DNA of 64,000 bases from Lentzea nigeriaca (GCF_016907955.1 NZ_JAFBCX010000004.1:434001-498000), one strand, 5' to 3'. Counted from the first letter of the stretch, positions 23,941 through 33,250 are shown. Notes: generated by a model from the letters alone, not told the origin. Numbers and translations are program-made.

Positions 23941-24504
23941 ATGTCCCGACAGCAGATCGTCGCAGGAGCCGCCGACATGATCCGGCGCCGCGGCCTCAAC
24001 GCGACGAGCATCCGGGAGGTCGCGAAGCACGCCGGCACGCCGCTCGGGTCGACGTACCACTACTTCCCCGGCGGCAAGGAGCAGCTGGCCACCGAGGCCG
24101 TCCAGTGGGCGGCGGGCACCGTGCAGAAGGTGCTCGCGGCCAAACTGCGCAAAGGCCCGGTCGACGGACTGAAGGCGTTCTTCGCGCTGTGGCGGCAGAT
24201 CGTGACGGAGACCGAGTTCCAGGCCGGCTGCCCCGTGCTCGCGGTGGCCGTCGAGGAGACCGCCGGCTCGGACGCGCTCACCGCCGCCGCCGAGGCGTTC
24301 AGGACCTGGACAGGCCAGCTTCAGGCCTCGCTTCAGGAGCAGGGCGTCGACGCGACCCGCGCCGGGAGCCTCGCCCAGCTCGCCGTCGCCGCCGCGGAGG
24401 GTGCCGTCGCGATGTGCCGGGCCCAGCGCAGCATCGAACCGCTCGACGACGTCGCGAAGGAACTGACCGCGCTCCTCGAAGCCGCTACCGGGGCGCGTAC
24501 ATGA
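23941..24504 (+). CDS. TetR-family regulator (LmrA/YxaF type)
   Basis: A 187-aa repressor. The helix-turn-helix lies at 20-45 ([20 protein letters not shown]) and the C-terminal ligand domain includes [11 protein letters not shown], typical of the LmrA/YxaF group that responds to small aromatic or flavonoid-like ligands. It is divergent from the tautomerase gene with two matching operators between them. The last 20 bp overlap the convergent YnfA-like gene. ATG 23941 is preceded by GAGAGG. Confidence 0.92.
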   Translation: MSRQQIVAGAADMIRRRGLNATSIREVAKHAGTPLGSTYHYFPGGKEQLATEAVQWAAGTVQKVLAAKLRKGPVDGLKAFFALWRQIVTETEFQAGCPVLAVAVEETAGSDALTAAAEAFRTWTGQLQASLQEQGVDATRAGSLAQLAVAAAEGAVAMCRAQRSIEPLDDVAKELTALLEAATGART

Positions 24505-24811
24505 TCACGGCCACGCCGGCCAGGCACACCAGCGCGCCGATCACGTCGTAGCGGTCGGGGCGGAAGCCGTCCACGACCATCCCCCAGGCGAGCGAACCGG
24601 CCACGAACACACCGCCGTAGGCCGCGAGGATCCGGCCGAAGTGCGCGTCGGGCTGCAGCGTCGCAACGAAGCCGTAGAGGCCCAGCGCGATCACGCCGCC
24701 GCCGATCCACAGCCAGCCCCGGTGCTCCCGCACCCCCTGCCAGACGAGCCACGCGCCACCGATCTCCATCAGGGCGGCGAGGGCGAACAGCACGACCGAA
24801 CGCAGGATCAT
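24485..24811 (-). CDS. YnfA/UPF0060-family membrane protein
   Basis: A 108-aa protein with four transmembrane helices. The hallmark sequence [14 protein letters not shown] lies near the N-terminus and [14 protein letters not shown] in the third helix, as in the UPF0060 small multidrug-resistance-like family. The transported compound is not established. ATG 24811 matches the family's usual start; the frame opens from GTG 24820. Its 3' end overlaps the convergent TetR gene by 20 bp. Confidence 0.88.
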   Translation of the reverse strand: MILRSVVLFALAALMEIGGAWLVWQGVREHRGWLWIGGGVIALGLYGFVATLQPDAHFGRILAAYGGVFVAGSLAWGMVVDGFRPDRYDVIGALVCLAGVAVIMYAPR

Positions 24812-24842
24812 GCGGCACACTGTCGCAGTAGGGGGTGGTCAG

Positions 24843-25196
24843 GTGGACGACGACGTCGAGCGCGCCGCCAGGAAGGTGCGCGATGTCGAGCAGGCCGTGT
24901 CGCAGCACGTCGAGCGCAGTGGCCCCATCACGGGGCGGGCGTCCTCACCGGACGGCGCGGTGACGGTGATCGCCACGCCCGGTGGTCCGCCGCAGCGGAT
25001 CGCGGTGAGCGCGGCGGCGCTGCGGATGGGCCCGCACGGGTTGGCCACCGAGATCATGCGCGTCGCGGAGAAGGCGCAGCGCAACGCGTCGAGCAGGCTG
25101 CACCAGACGCTGGAACGCGTGGTCGACCCGCGTGAGCTGACGGAGCTCGGGTTCACGAACGAGAGGGACGAGGACGAGTTCGGGTGGCGGCGGTGA
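24843..25196 (+). CDS. YbaB/EbfC-family DNA-binding protein (first of pair)
   Basis: A 117-aa protein with the YbaB layout: an N-terminal helix (ERAARKVRDVEQAVSQHVER), a beta segment (GAVTVIATPGGPPQRIAVS) and a long C-terminal helix. YbaB proteins are nucleoid-associated dimers; actinobacteria carry many, often beside secretion genes. GTG 24843 follows GGGGG by about 7 nt. It overlaps the second YbaB-like gene by GTGA. Confidence 0.78.
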   Translation: MDDDVERAARKVRDVEQAVSQHVERSGPITGRASSPDGAVTVIATPGGPPQRIAVSAAALRMGPHGLATEIMRVAEKAQRNASSRLHQTLERVVDPRELTELGFTNERDEDEFGWRR

Positions 25197-25630
25197 ACGA
25201 GGAACGGATCCAGGCCACCGAGCAGCTGCAGCGCGACCTCGAGACCCTCACGGCCACGATCGAGCACCCGAACGGGCTGTGCATGGCCACGGCGTCCCCG
25301 AAGGGCGAGATCAAGGCGCTGCACCTGCACCCGGCGCTGCTGCAGCAGGGTGCGCAGGCGGTCGGCGAGGTCGTCACGGAGACCGTGCGGCTCGCGACCA
25401 ACGCCGCCGTGCAGACGAGCTTCAACAAGCTGGCGCTGGCGCTGGGCGACGGGATGGCGATCGACGTCGAATCGATCGCGGGTGATTCGCCCTTCCGGTC
25501 GACGTGGAACCCCGTCGTGCCACCCAAATCCGCAGCTGAAGAGGCACCGCCCGAGCGGCGGCCCAGGACGCCGATCGTCGACGACCCCGACGAGGACGCG
25601 TTCTTCGAGAACCCCTTTGGGCGCCGGTGA
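25193..25630 (+). CDS. YbaB/EbfC-like protein (second of pair)
   Basis: A 145-aa relative of the preceding protein: helix (ERIQATEQLQRDLETLTATI), beta region (GLCMATASPKGEIKALHLHP), long helix, then a proline-rich and acidic tail (DDPDEDAFFENPFGRR). Coupling through GTGA suggests that the two form a heterodimer. The GTG at 25193 is chosen for this overlap; GTG 25184 is three codons upstream. Confidence 0.75.
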   Translation: MNEERIQATEQLQRDLETLTATIEHPNGLCMATASPKGEIKALHLHPALLQQGAQAVGEVVTETVRLATNAAVQTSFNKLALALGDGMAIDVESIAGDSPFRSTWNPVVPPKSAAEEAPPERRPRTPIVDDPDEDAFFENPFGRR

Positions 25631-25684
25631 TCAGCACCGTTAGGCTCGCCCACGGCATCAGGCAGGCGTGACCGGGAGGTCAGG

Positions 25685-26899
25685 ATGGCGCAGGACATCG
25701 TCCCCATCGAGCTGGGGCTGACGCAGGGTGACGTGGTCACGCTGTGGGCACCCCGCTGGCGCGAGAAGGGCGAGGAGTGGGAGGCGTTCCTCGGTGACGA
25801 GGAGGACCTGTTCGTCTTCCCCGACGCCGCGCACCTCGCCGCCTTCGTCCGCACCGCCGAGGAGCACGACCTCACCGATCACCCCGCGTGGTCGATCGTG
25901 CCGTCGCTGGGCGTCGCGGACCTCTCGCCGGACGACAACCACCAGTTCGACCTCGTCGGCGTGCCCGAGCTGATCGCGGAGGACCCGGACACCTGGACGA
26001 TCGGTGAGCTCGCCGACGTGATCGCGATCGTGCGCGCGCTCGCGGACGTCTGCGACCTGGAGAAGGTCCACGAGGTGCTCGACTCCGCCGAGGGCTTCTC
26101 GCTGCTGCCGCAGGGCACGCTGCCGTTCAGCGGCCGTGACGGCGCGAAGCTGTGGGACGAGCTGTCCGAGGTCGTCTCCGAGAAGTGGGACGAGGTGCTC
26201 GACGCGATCGACAGCGTGGTGAGCACGCCGGAGGTCCCGGAGAAGGAGCTGGCCGTCGCGCAGGAGGAGCTCGCCGCGCTCGAGGCCGAGACGGCGGCGG
26301 CCGCCGACACCTCCGACGACGAGGACTCCGACGAGGAGACCGACGAGCCCACCGGTTTCTGGGCCGAGGTCGGCATCGACCCCATCAAGATCATCACGTC
26401 GGCCGGCGAGTTCTATACGCTGCGCTGCTACCTCGGCGACGACCCGGTGTTCCTGGGCCGCCGCGGCAAGATCGAGGTCTTCACCTCGGCGCGCGCGCTG
26501 AGCCGGTTCGTGGCCGAGAACGACGAGCACGACCTCGCCGAGGTCGAGACGTGGAACGACGTCAAGGTCAAGGCCACCGCCGGTGAGCTCGATGTCGACG
26601 TGGACGACGACAACGTCTACGTGCTGACAGGCATCGCCGAGGACATGGAGGAGGGCCCCGACGCCCTCGACCCGCAGCAGCTCGACCTCGCCGTCGAACT
26701 GTTCGAGGACGCGGGCGAGTGGGCTGAGGACGAGTCCGTGAAGGAGGCGCTGGCGTCGTCCGAGTCGCTGGGCTGGCTGGTGTCCTTCGTCGTCGCGCCG
26801 GACCCGACGCGTCTCGCGCCGTCCGCTCCCTACGACTCCGAGGTGGCCGCGTTCCGCGAGCTGCAGGCGAAGTTCGAGGACCGCCTCAACACCAACTGA
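25685..26899 (+). CDS. Conserved acidic protein with an internal duplication
   Basis: A 404-aa, very acidic, soluble protein. It contains two copies of one domain: residues about 15-70 (VVTLWAPRWREKGEEWEAFL, FPDAAHLAAFV, EHDLTDH) and about 240-290 (FYTLRCYLGDDPVFLGRRGK, FTSARALSRFV, EHDLAEV). They are joined by a Glu/Asp-rich coiled region (200-215 DDEDSDEETDE). Relatives occur across actinobacteria, sometimes labelled primosomal protein without evidence; I assign no function. It stands alone between two YbaB-like genes and a strong terminator. Confidence 0.8.
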   Translation: MAQDIVPIELGLTQGDVVTLWAPRWREKGEEWEAFLGDEEDLFVFPDAAHLAAFVRTAEEHDLTDHPAWSIVPSLGVADLSPDDNHQFDLVGVPELIAEDPDTWTIGELADVIAIVRALADVCDLEKVHEVLDSAEGFSLLPQGTLPFSGRDGAKLWDELSEVVSEKWDEVLDAIDSVVSTPEVPEKELAVAQEELAALEAETAAAADTSDDEDSDEETDEPTGFWAEVGIDPIKIITSAGEFYTLRCYLGDDPVFLGRRGKIEVFTSARALSRFVAENDEHDLAEVETWNDVKVKATAGELDVDVDDDNVYVLTGIAEDMEEGPDALDPQQLDLAVELFEDAGEWAEDESVKEALASSESLGWLVSFVVAPDPTRLAPSAPYDSEVAAFRELQAKFEDRLNTN

Positions 26900-26916
26900 G
26901 GCCATTGCGCTGCTGG

Positions 26917-26947
26917 ACGGGCCACTCCGCGCGGGGTGGCCCGTTTT
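26917..26947 (+). terminator. Rho-independent terminator
   Basis: A 12-bp stem (ACGGGCCACTCC at 26917-26928 with GGGGTGGCCCGT at 26933-26944, one G-U pair) with a GCGC loop, followed by TTTT. It terminates the acidic-protein gene. Confidence 0.88.
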
Positions 26948-26964
26948 CGTCTACACCCGACACC

Positions 26965-26981
26965 ACCTGTATGATACAGGT
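26965..26981. promoter_or_regulatory. GntR-type operator over the -10 box
   Basis: ACCTGTATGATACAGGT is a perfect 7+3+7 palindrome. It contains the -10 word TATGAT (26970-26975) and ends 2 bp before the GntR gene's ATG, so the repressor would block its own, probably leaderless, transcription. Confidence 0.8.
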
Positions 26982-26983
26982 TT

Positions 26984-27727
26984 ATGACAGGTTCTCGGTC
27001 GCAGCGCCTCGCCGCTGACCTGAGGGAACGCATCACGCTCGGCGACTACGGCCCGGCAGGCGCCATCGAGAGCGAGGCCGAACTCGGCCGCCGCTACGAG
27101 ATCAGCCGCGTGACCGTGCGCCGCGCGCTGGAGCAGCTCCGGGACGAGGGCCTACTGGCATCGCGAAAAGGCGCCGGCTGGTATGTCGCGTCGTTCGCGC
27201 AGCCGCTCGCGCTGGGCACGTTCCAGCACGCGCGGTCCGCGGTCGCCGAAGCCGGGGTCTCGCTGGTGCGCACCGTCCTCGAGTACGGCTACCGCGAGGC
27301 GCCTTCGAGTGTCGCCCTGACCCTCGGCACCGGCGAGATGCTGCGCGTGCGGTCGTTGCGCCGCACCGGTTCCTCACCGCTGGACGTCGTCACCGAGTGG
27401 GTGCCGCTCGCGGTGGCCGCGCCGGTCAGCCGTGCCGACGCCGAGTCGCCCGGCACCTGGGAAACGTTGCGGCGCAACGGAAACCAGATCGCGGTGGTCC
27501 GGCAGAGCATCGCCGCCGTGGCCGCGGGCGAGGTCGGCCCCCTGCTCGGCGTCACCGAGGGCACGCCCGTGCTGCTGGTGCGGCGCATCGCGTTGGACGT
27601 GACCGAGCAGCCGATCGCCCTGTCCGAGCACCACTACCTGGGTCACCGGTTCCAGCTGGAGGTCGAGTTCCGCGGCTGGCCGGGCGCGGAGCCGCCCGGG
27701 GTGGCACCGATCCGTTCGGAGGACTGA
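26984..27727 (+). CDS. GntR/HutC-family regulator
   Basis: A 247-aa repressor. The winged helix (5-72) includes ESEAELGRRYEISRVTVRRA, and the UTRA effector domain fills 90-240 (LGVTEGTPVLLVRR and SEHHYLGHRFQLEVEF). HutC-type regulators bind sugar phosphates or related metabolites. Its gene is followed after 5 nt by a sugar-nucleotide dehydratase-like gene, which it may control together with itself through the palindrome at 26965-26981. Confidence 0.93.
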   Translation: MTGSRSQRLAADLRERITLGDYGPAGAIESEAELGRRYEISRVTVRRALEQLRDEGLLASRKGAGWYVASFAQPLALGTFQHARSAVAEAGVSLVRTVLEYGYREAPSSVALTLGTGEMLRVRSLRRTGSSPLDVVTEWVPLAVAAPVSRADAESPGTWETLRRNGNQIAVVRQSIAAVAAGEVGPLLGVTEGTPVLLVRRIALDVTEQPIALSEHHYLGHRFQLEVEFRGWPGAEPPGVAPIRSED

Positions 27728-27732
27728 AGAGA

Positions 27733-28707
27733 ATGCGCGTGCTCGTCACCGGCGCGGCCGGGTTCATCGGCTCGCACTTCACCCGCTACTGGCTGCGCGA
27801 ACACCCGTCGGACGAGGTGATCGCCCTCGACGCGCTGACGTATCGCGGCACGCGCACGAACCTGCCCGCGGACGTGGAGTTCGTGCACGCGGACATCGCC
27901 GAGGCCGACGTCGAGGGTGTCGACGTGGTGGTGAACTTCGCGGCCGAGTCGCACAACAGCCTCGCCGTGCTGGACCCCGGCCGGTTCTTCCGCACGAACG
28001 TCCTCGGCACGCAGGCGTTGCTGGAGTCCTGCCGTCGCGCGGGTGTGCGGAGGTTCCACCACGTGTCGACGTGCGAGGTCTACGGGGATCTGGCGTTGGA
28101 CGCCGTGGAGGCGTTCCACGAAGAATCGCCCTACCGCCCACGAACGCCGTACAACGCGTCGAAGGCCGGAGCGGACCACGCGGTGCGCTCGTACTTCGAG
28201 ACGTTCGACCTGCCGGTGACGATCACCAACTGCGCCAACAACTACGGGCCGAACCAGTTCCCCGAGAACGTCCTGCCGCTGTTCACGGTCAAGGCCCTGA
28301 ACGGCGAGCAGCTGCCGATCTACGCGGCACGGGACAACCGGCGCGAGTGGATCCACGTGCTGGACCACTGCAGGGCCATCGACGCCGTGCTGCGGGACGG
28401 CGAGATCGGGCGGACCTACCACGTCGGCACGGGCGTCGAGGCGAGCGTCGACCAGATCGCGGACCTGGTGCTGGACGAGCTCGGACTGCCGGAGTCGCGG
28501 AAGTCGGTCGTGGCCGACCGGCCTGGCCACGACCGGCGCTACCTGCTGGACTCCACGCGGATCCGCCGCGAGCTCGGATGGCGCCCGGAGATCGGCTTCG
28601 AGGCCGGTGTCCGGGACACCATCCGCTGGTACGCGGCAAATCGCGCGTGGTGGGAGCCGTTGCGGAAGCTCAGCCCGATCGACGAGAGCGCCTGGGCTAC
28701 GCGGTGA
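27733..28707 (+). CDS. NAD-dependent nucleotide-sugar epimerase/dehydratase (RmlB-like)
   Basis: A 324-aa short-chain dehydrogenase of the dTDP-glucose 4,6-dehydratase group. The Rossmann motif GAAGFIGSH (7-15), Tyr140 and Lys144 (YNASK) and the substrate region [14 protein letters not shown] are present. In RmlB the dehydration residues are Asp-Glu in STDEVYG; here the motif is STCEVYGD, so the Asp is Cys114 while Glu115 is kept. The substrate or the reaction may therefore differ from RmlB. It is cotranscribed with the GntR gene. The last 11 bp overlap the convergent add gene. Confidence 0.87.
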   Translation: MRVLVTGAAGFIGSHFTRYWLREHPSDEVIALDALTYRGTRTNLPADVEFVHADIAEADVEGVDVVVNFAAESHNSLAVLDPGRFFRTNVLGTQALLESCRRAGVRRFHHVSTCEVYGDLALDAVEAFHEESPYRPRTPYNASKAGADHAVRSYFETFDLPVTITNCANNYGPNQFPENVLPLFTVKALNGEQLPIYAARDNRREWIHVLDHCRAIDAVLRDGEIGRTYHVGTGVEASVDQIADLVLDELGLPESRKSVVADRPGHDRRYLLDSTRIRRELGWRPEIGFEAGVRDTIRWYAANRAWWEPLRKLSPIDESAWATR

Positions 28708-29791
28708 GCGCGGCGTACCCCGGCTTGATCAGCTCGTTGATGATCGCGAGCCGCTCGTCGAACCCGATGAACGCCGACTTCATGGCGTTGATCGTGAACC
28801 ACTGCAGGTCGGCCCAGCCGTAGCCGAACGTGTCGACGAGCGCGGCGAACTCGCTGGAGAGCGAGCAGTCGCTCATCAGGCGGTTGTCGGTGTTGACGGT
28901 GACGCGGAACCGCAGCTTGGCGAGCAGGCCGATCGGGTGGTCGGCCATGCTGGCCGCGGCGCCGGTCTGCAGGTTCGAGGTCGGGCACATCTCCAGCGGG
29001 ATGCGGCGGTCGCGGACGTACGCGGCCAGGCGGCCCAGCTCCGCACCGGCAGCGTCGTTGTCGGAGACCTTGATGTCGTCGACGATCCGCACGCCGTGAC
29101 CGAGTCGTTCGGCGCCGCAGTGCTGGATGGCCTCCCAGATGGACGGCAGGCCGAACGCCTCACCGGCGTGGATGGTGAAGTGCGCGTTCTGCTGGCGCAG
29201 GTACTCGAACGTGTCGAGGCCCCTGGTGGGAGGGAAGCCGGCCTCGGGGCCCGCGATGTCGAAGCCGACGACGCCGAGGTCGCGGTAGCGGACGGCGAGT
29301 TCCGCGATGCGCAGCCAGCCTTCGTTCTGGCGCATGGCGCACAGCAGGGTGCCGACGCGGATCTTGCGACCGCTCGCGGCGACGCGCTGCTCGCCGAGGC
29401 GGAAGCCCTCCTGCACGGCCTCGATCACCTGCTCCAGCGACAGGCCCTTCTCGGTGTTCAGCTCGGGCGCGTAGCGGATCTCGGCGTAGACGACGCCGTC
29501 GGCCGCGAGGTCCTCGACGGCTTCGGCCGCGACGCGGACCAGGGCGGCCTCGTCCTGCATGACACCGCACGTGTGGACAAAGCCTTCCAGGTACCGCACG
29601 AGCGACCCGGAGTTGGCGTTGTCGCGGAACCAGCCGCCGAGCACGCCCGCGTCTGTGGTGGGCAGGCCCTGGTACCCGGAGGCGTCGGCGAGCTCGATCA
29701 CAGTCTGCGGGCGGAGGCCACCGTCGAGGTGGTCGTGCAGCAGCACCTTCGGCGCGCTGCGGATGGTCTCCAAGGAAAGCGGCGTGGACAT
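28697..29791 (-). CDS. add: Adenosine deaminase
   Basis: A 364-aa zinc hydrolase converting adenosine or deoxyadenosine to inosine or deoxyinosine. Metal ligands are in LLHDHLDGG (His19, His21) and HAGEAFG, the catalytic Glu is in the latter, and LGHGVRI and NTDN complete the site. Length and motifs are typical of bacterial Add. It lies just upstream of the nucleoside uptake and salvage region and fits that pathway. ATG 29791 opens the frame. Confidence 0.95.
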   Translation of the reverse strand: MSTPLSLETIRSAPKVLLHDHLDGGLRPQTVIELADASGYQGLPTTDAGVLGGWFRDNANSGSLVRYLEGFVHTCGVMQDEAALVRVAAEAVEDLAADGVVYAEIRYAPELNTEKGLSLEQVIEAVQEGFRLGEQRVAASGRKIRVGTLLCAMRQNEGWLRIAELAVRYRDLGVVGFDIAGPEAGFPPTRGLDTFEYLRQQNAHFTIHAGEAFGLPSIWEAIQHCGAERLGHGVRIVDDIKVSDNDAAGAELGRLAAYVRDRRIPLEMCPTSNLQTGAAASMADHPIGLLAKLRFRVTVNTDNRLMSDCSLSSEFAALVDTFGYGWADLQWFTINAMKSAFIGFDERLAIINELIKPGYAALTA

Positions 29792-29835
29792 TGCTACACG
29801 TTACTTCAGCCGACACGCCGCTTCAGCGCTGGCCA

Positions 29836-29911
29836 AAATGATCTTGCATCCGCTATGATCATTTGCTGCTTCAACGTTGTTGCAGATCCGTGATCAGCAA
29901 CTTTCTGCAAC
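29836..29911. repeat. AT-rich intergenic patch with two inverted repeats
   Basis: AAATGATC (29836-29843) mirrors GATCATTT (29857-29864), and GTTGCAGA (29879-29886) mirrors TCTGCAAC (29904-29911). The patch is clearly poorer in GC than its surroundings and lies between the divergent add and coiled-coil genes. No gene is visible in the 335 bp between them. It may hold operators for add. Confidence 0.45.
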
Positions 29912-30126
29912 CATCGCGGCGCTCTAGTCACCCCAAGGTAGGAACATCACCGGTCGCGTTCGGACGCTTCCGGCCAGTAACTTGGCGTTCGGAGCAATCG
30001 GATAGCCTGATCGGGCCAGTTGCCCGTCCGCACCCGGCCGTTTTCTGGCGGGGGTGGTACAGACACGTGCCGTGACGCGGATAGGCTCCCGTGGTCTCCC
30101 CCTCCCCTGGACGAAGGCACTCAGCC

Positions 30127-31527
30127 GTGACAGAGAACAACAACTCCACGATGTCCTTCGATCGGATGCGCAACATGCTCACGCGCGCCGCGGAGATCCG
30201 TGAGAGCGAGCAGCAGCAGATCTTCGACGCGCTGGACGAGATCCACGCCCGGATGTCGCCTCTGGAGTCGCTGGGTTCGGTCCGCAAGCGCCTGTCGGAG
30301 CTACCGGACCGCACCGAGGTCAGCGTGCTCGCCGAGCGCCTGGACGAGGCCCTCGCCAAGCTGGAGGCCCAGGACAACGCCGTCGCCGACATCGGTCGCG
30401 CGGTCGACGCCCTGGTGGACAAGCTCGCCAAGCCCTTCGCCCAGCTGGACGGCCGTCTCGACGGCGTCGCGGGCCGCTTCGAGGGCGTCGCGGGCCGCAT
30501 GGACGGTCTCGAGGACAAGCTCGCGAGCATCCACAAGCGCATCGACGACCTCGACGGTCACCTCGACAAGCAGGACGGCAAGGTCGACGCGATCCCGGGC
30601 GCTGTCACCAACCCGCTGCGCGAGCGCATCGAGGCCCTCGAAGCCGCGCTGCGCGGCCGCCTCGACGAGGTCGACGAGGGCGTGCACGAGCACCTCGACG
30701 GCACTCGCGAGGCCCTGCAGAAGATCCTCGCCGACTCGTTCTCCGGCATCCACGGCCGCGCCGACGAGCAGCGCGACGCCCTGGCCGCCGCCCGCGCCGA
30801 GCTCGCAGCCGCCGTCGCCGACAGCCGCGAGAAGCTCGTGTCCGCGGTGAACGACCGCCACAACCAGCTGGCCTCGTCCCTCGCCGAGACCCGCACCGAG
30901 CTGTCCGGCGCCGTGGCGGAGACCCGCGGCGAACTGGCCGGCGCGGTCACCGAGACCCGCGACTCCCTCGCCTCCTCGCTCGCCGAGACCCGCGCCGAGC
31001 TGGCGTCGGCCGTCACCGACACCCGCGACGTCGTCAACGGCAAGCTGGACGAGGCCCGCACCGCCCTGTACGCGGCGATCGAGCAGTCCCGCGACCAGGT
31101 CGACGCCGCCGACCGCCTCGAGGCCCTCGCCGGCCGCCTGGAGCAGGTCACGTCGAAGCTCGACACGATGACCGACCGCCTGGACAAGGTCGAGGACGAC
31201 TTCGCCACCCGCATCGCCGAGCTCGGCGGCTCGGTCGACGCCGGCCTGTCCAAGGTCGCCGAGACCGTGGGTGCCCGCCCGGACACCGACGCGCTGCAGT
31301 CCCTGGTCCGCAAGTCGAACCAGGAGTCCGAACTGCGCATCGGCGGCCAGCTGGACGAGGCCATGGCCACCTTCGCCGAGCTCATCCTCGGCGGCGGCTC
31401 GCCCACGCCTCCCCCGCCGCCCACCGCCCTGCCGCGTCCGCAGCGCCGCACCCGCAAGAACGGCCCGAAGCCGGCCAACGGCGGCAAGGACATGGACGAC
31501 GACGACCTGGCGGCCGAGGGCGCCTGA
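30127..31527 (+). CDS. Large coiled-coil protein
   Basis: A 466-aa protein that is nearly all predicted coiled coil from 20 to 400. It includes a series of 11-residue repeats around 250-310 of the form LAETRxELxxAVxETRxxL (apolipoprotein/LEA-like). The C-terminus is Pro-rich then basic (RPQRRTRKNGPK) and ends acidic. No membrane helix, signal or enzyme domain. Such proteins may scaffold membranes or polar structures, but no function can be assigned. GTG 30127 is used because the protein reads naturally from VTENNNSTMSF; GTG 30091 is in frame. Confidence 0.75.
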   Translation: MTENNNSTMSFDRMRNMLTRAAEIRESEQQQIFDALDEIHARMSPLESLGSVRKRLSELPDRTEVSVLAERLDEALAKLEAQDNAVADIGRAVDALVDKLAKPFAQLDGRLDGVAGRFEGVAGRMDGLEDKLASIHKRIDDLDGHLDKQDGKVDAIPGAVTNPLRERIEALEAALRGRLDEVDEGVHEHLDGTREALQKILADSFSGIHGRADEQRDALAAARAELAAAVADSREKLVSAVNDRHNQLASSLAETRTELSGAVAETRGELAGAVTETRDSLASSLAETRAELASAVTDTRDVVNGKLDEARTALYAAIEQSRDQVDAADRLEALAGRLEQVTSKLDTMTDRLDKVEDDFATRIAELGGSVDAGLSKVAETVGARPDTDALQSLVRKSNQESELRIGGQLDEAMATFAELILGGGSPTPPPPPTALPRPQRRTRKNGPKPANGGKDMDDDDLAAEGA

Positions 31528-31542
31528 TCGCCTGACACGTCA

Positions 31543-31579
31543 ACGGCCCCGGAGCTGCGCCCGCAAGCTCCGGGGCCGT
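31543..31579. terminator. 14-bp perfect hairpin, bidirectional terminator
   Basis: ACGGCCCCGGAGCT (31543-31556) is mirrored exactly at 31566-31579 with a 9-nt loop. It separates the coiled-coil gene from the convergent nucleoside salvage operon. Confidence 0.85.
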
Positions 31580-31592
31580 TCTCGTTGGTTCG

Positions 31593-32867
31593 TCAGCCGC
31601 GAATGGTGTCGATGACCAGGGCCGACCGCTTCGGCGCCGAGTCCGTCACCGAGTACGCGCCCTCCAACGCCTGCAAGGCGCCGTCGACCGCGTCCGGGGT
31701 GTCGGTGTACAGCTCCAGCAACGGCTGCCCGGCCTCCACCTCGTCACCGGGCTTCGCCAGACAGAGCACGCCGGCGCCGGCCTGCACCGGGTCCTCCTTG
31801 CGCGCCCGCCCGGCTCCGAGCCGCCACGCGGCCACCCCGACACCGTAAGCGTCCAAAGTGGACAGCACACCGGTGGCAGGTGCCGTGACGACGTGCTTGT
31901 GCGAGCCGACCGGAAGCGGAGCCTCCGGATCGCCGCCCTGCGCACGGATCATCCGAGCCCACGTCTCGTACGCCTCACCCGAGGCCAGCACGGCGGCCGG
32001 GTCAGCCGAAATCCCGGCCAGGGCAAGCATTTCCGACGCCAGCGCCACGGTCAGCTCGACGACGTCGGCAGGTCCTCCACCGCGCAGCACGTCGACGGAC
32101 TCGGCCACCTCGACCGCGTTGCCGACCGCACGTCCCAACGGCACCGACATGTCGGTCAGCAGAGCCGAAATCCGCACGCCGTGTTCAACTCCGATGGCCA
32201 CCAACGCCTCGGCGAGCGCACGAGCGGAAGAAAGATCCTTCATGAAGGCACCGGATCCGACCTTCACGTCGAGAACCAGCGACTCGGCACCCTCCGCGAT
32301 CTTCTTCGACATGATCGAAGACGCGATCAGCGGAATGGCCTCGACGGTTCCGGTGACGTCCCGCAACGCGTAGAGCTTCCGGTCAGCCGGAGCCAGCCCT
32401 TCGGTGGCAGCACAAACAACCGCTCCCACGGAGGAAAGCTGCTCGAGAATCTCCGAAGTGGACAGTGCGGCCCGCCACCCTGGGATCGACTCCAGCTTGT
32501 CCAGCGTCCCGCCGGTGTGCCCGAGCCCGCGCCCGGACAGCTGCGGCACAGCGGCACCGCACGCGGCCACCAGCGGCGCCAGCGGCAGCGTGATCTTGTC
32601 GCCGACGCCACCGGTCGAGTGCTTGTCCACCGTCGGGCGCGACACGTGCAACGACAACCGCTCGCCCGACGAGATCATCGCCTGCGTCCAGCGCGCGGTC
32701 TCCGCCGGCGACATGCCGTTGAAGAAGATCGCCATCGCCAGCGCGGACATCTGCTCGTCCGCCACGGCACCGCGTGTGTACGCGTCGATGACCCAGTCGA
32801 TCTGCGCGTCGGACAAGGTCAGCCCGTCGCGCTTGGCGCGAATGACGTCCACAGCCGAGAAACTCAT
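31593..32867 (-). CDS. deoA: Thymidine (pyrimidine-nucleoside) phosphorylase
   Basis: A 424-aa enzyme splitting thymidine or deoxyuridine with phosphate to the base and deoxyribose-1-phosphate. Phosphate-binding KHSTGGVGDK, the hinge GLGHTGGTLDKLE and the C-terminal domain with the YTDTPDAVDGAL end are all typical. It is the last gene of the nucleoside operon and overlaps cdd by ATGA, with GGAGG before its ATG. Its product would reach DeoC after a phosphopentomutase step encoded elsewhere. Confidence 0.96.
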   Translation of the reverse strand: MSFSAVDVIRAKRDGLTLSDAQIDWVIDAYTRGAVADEQMSALAMAIFFNGMSPAETARWTQAMISSGERLSLHVSRPTVDKHSTGGVGDKITLPLAPLVAACGAAVPQLSGRGLGHTGGTLDKLESIPGWRAALSTSEILEQLSSVGAVVCAATEGLAPADRKLYALRDVTGTVEAIPLIASSIMSKKIAEGAESLVLDVKVGSGAFMKDLSSARALAEALVAIGVEHGVRISALLTDMSVPLGRAVGNAVEVAESVDVLRGGGPADVVELTVALASEMLALAGISADPAAVLASGEAYETWARMIRAQGGDPEAPLPVGSHKHVVTAPATGVLSTLDAYGVGVAAWRLGAGRARKEDPVQAGAGVLCLAKPGDEVEAGQPLLELYTDTPDAVDGALQALEGAYSVTDSAPKRSALVIDTIRG

Positions 32868-33250
32868 GGCAGGTCCTCCGGTCCGAACGCGTCGAGCAGC
32901 ACCTCGGTCATCGGCAACGGCCCGCGCGCGGTGTCGACGAGGCACTCACGCCCGCCGAACTCGTAGATCACCTGGCGGCAACGCCCGCACGGCATCAGCA
33001 GCTCGCCGCTGCCGGAACGACACGCCACGGCGACCAACCGGCCGCCGCCGGTCAGCCGCAGCTGGCCGACCATGGTGCATTCCGCGCAGAGCCCGAGACC
33101 GTACGAAGCGTTCTCTACGTTGCAGCCGGTCACGATGCGGCCGTCGTCGCACAGCGCGGCGGCCCCGACCTGAAGCCCGGAGTACGGGCAGTGGGCGAAC
33201 GACGCCGCTTCCACTGCCCGTGCCCTCAGACCATCCCAGTCAATTGACAC
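32864..33250 (-). CDS. cdd: Cytidine deaminase
   Basis: A 128-aa zinc enzyme converting cytidine or deoxycytidine to uridine or deoxyuridine. The proton-shuttle Glu57 is in CAEC with ligand Cys55, and Cys88 and Cys91 are in MPCGRC, the tetrameric all-cysteine type. NVENASYG binds the ribose. GTG 33250 matches the family N-terminus (IDWDGLRARA) and leaves 7 nt after the permease stop; the frame opens further to 33283. Its stop overlaps the deoA start. Confidence 0.93.
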   Translation of the reverse strand: MSIDWDGLRARAVEAASFAHCPYSGLQVGAAALCDDGRIVTGCNVENASYGLGLCAECTMVGQLRLTGGGRLVAVACRSGSGELLMPCGRCRQVIYEFGGRECLVDTARGPLPMTEVLLDAFGPEDLP

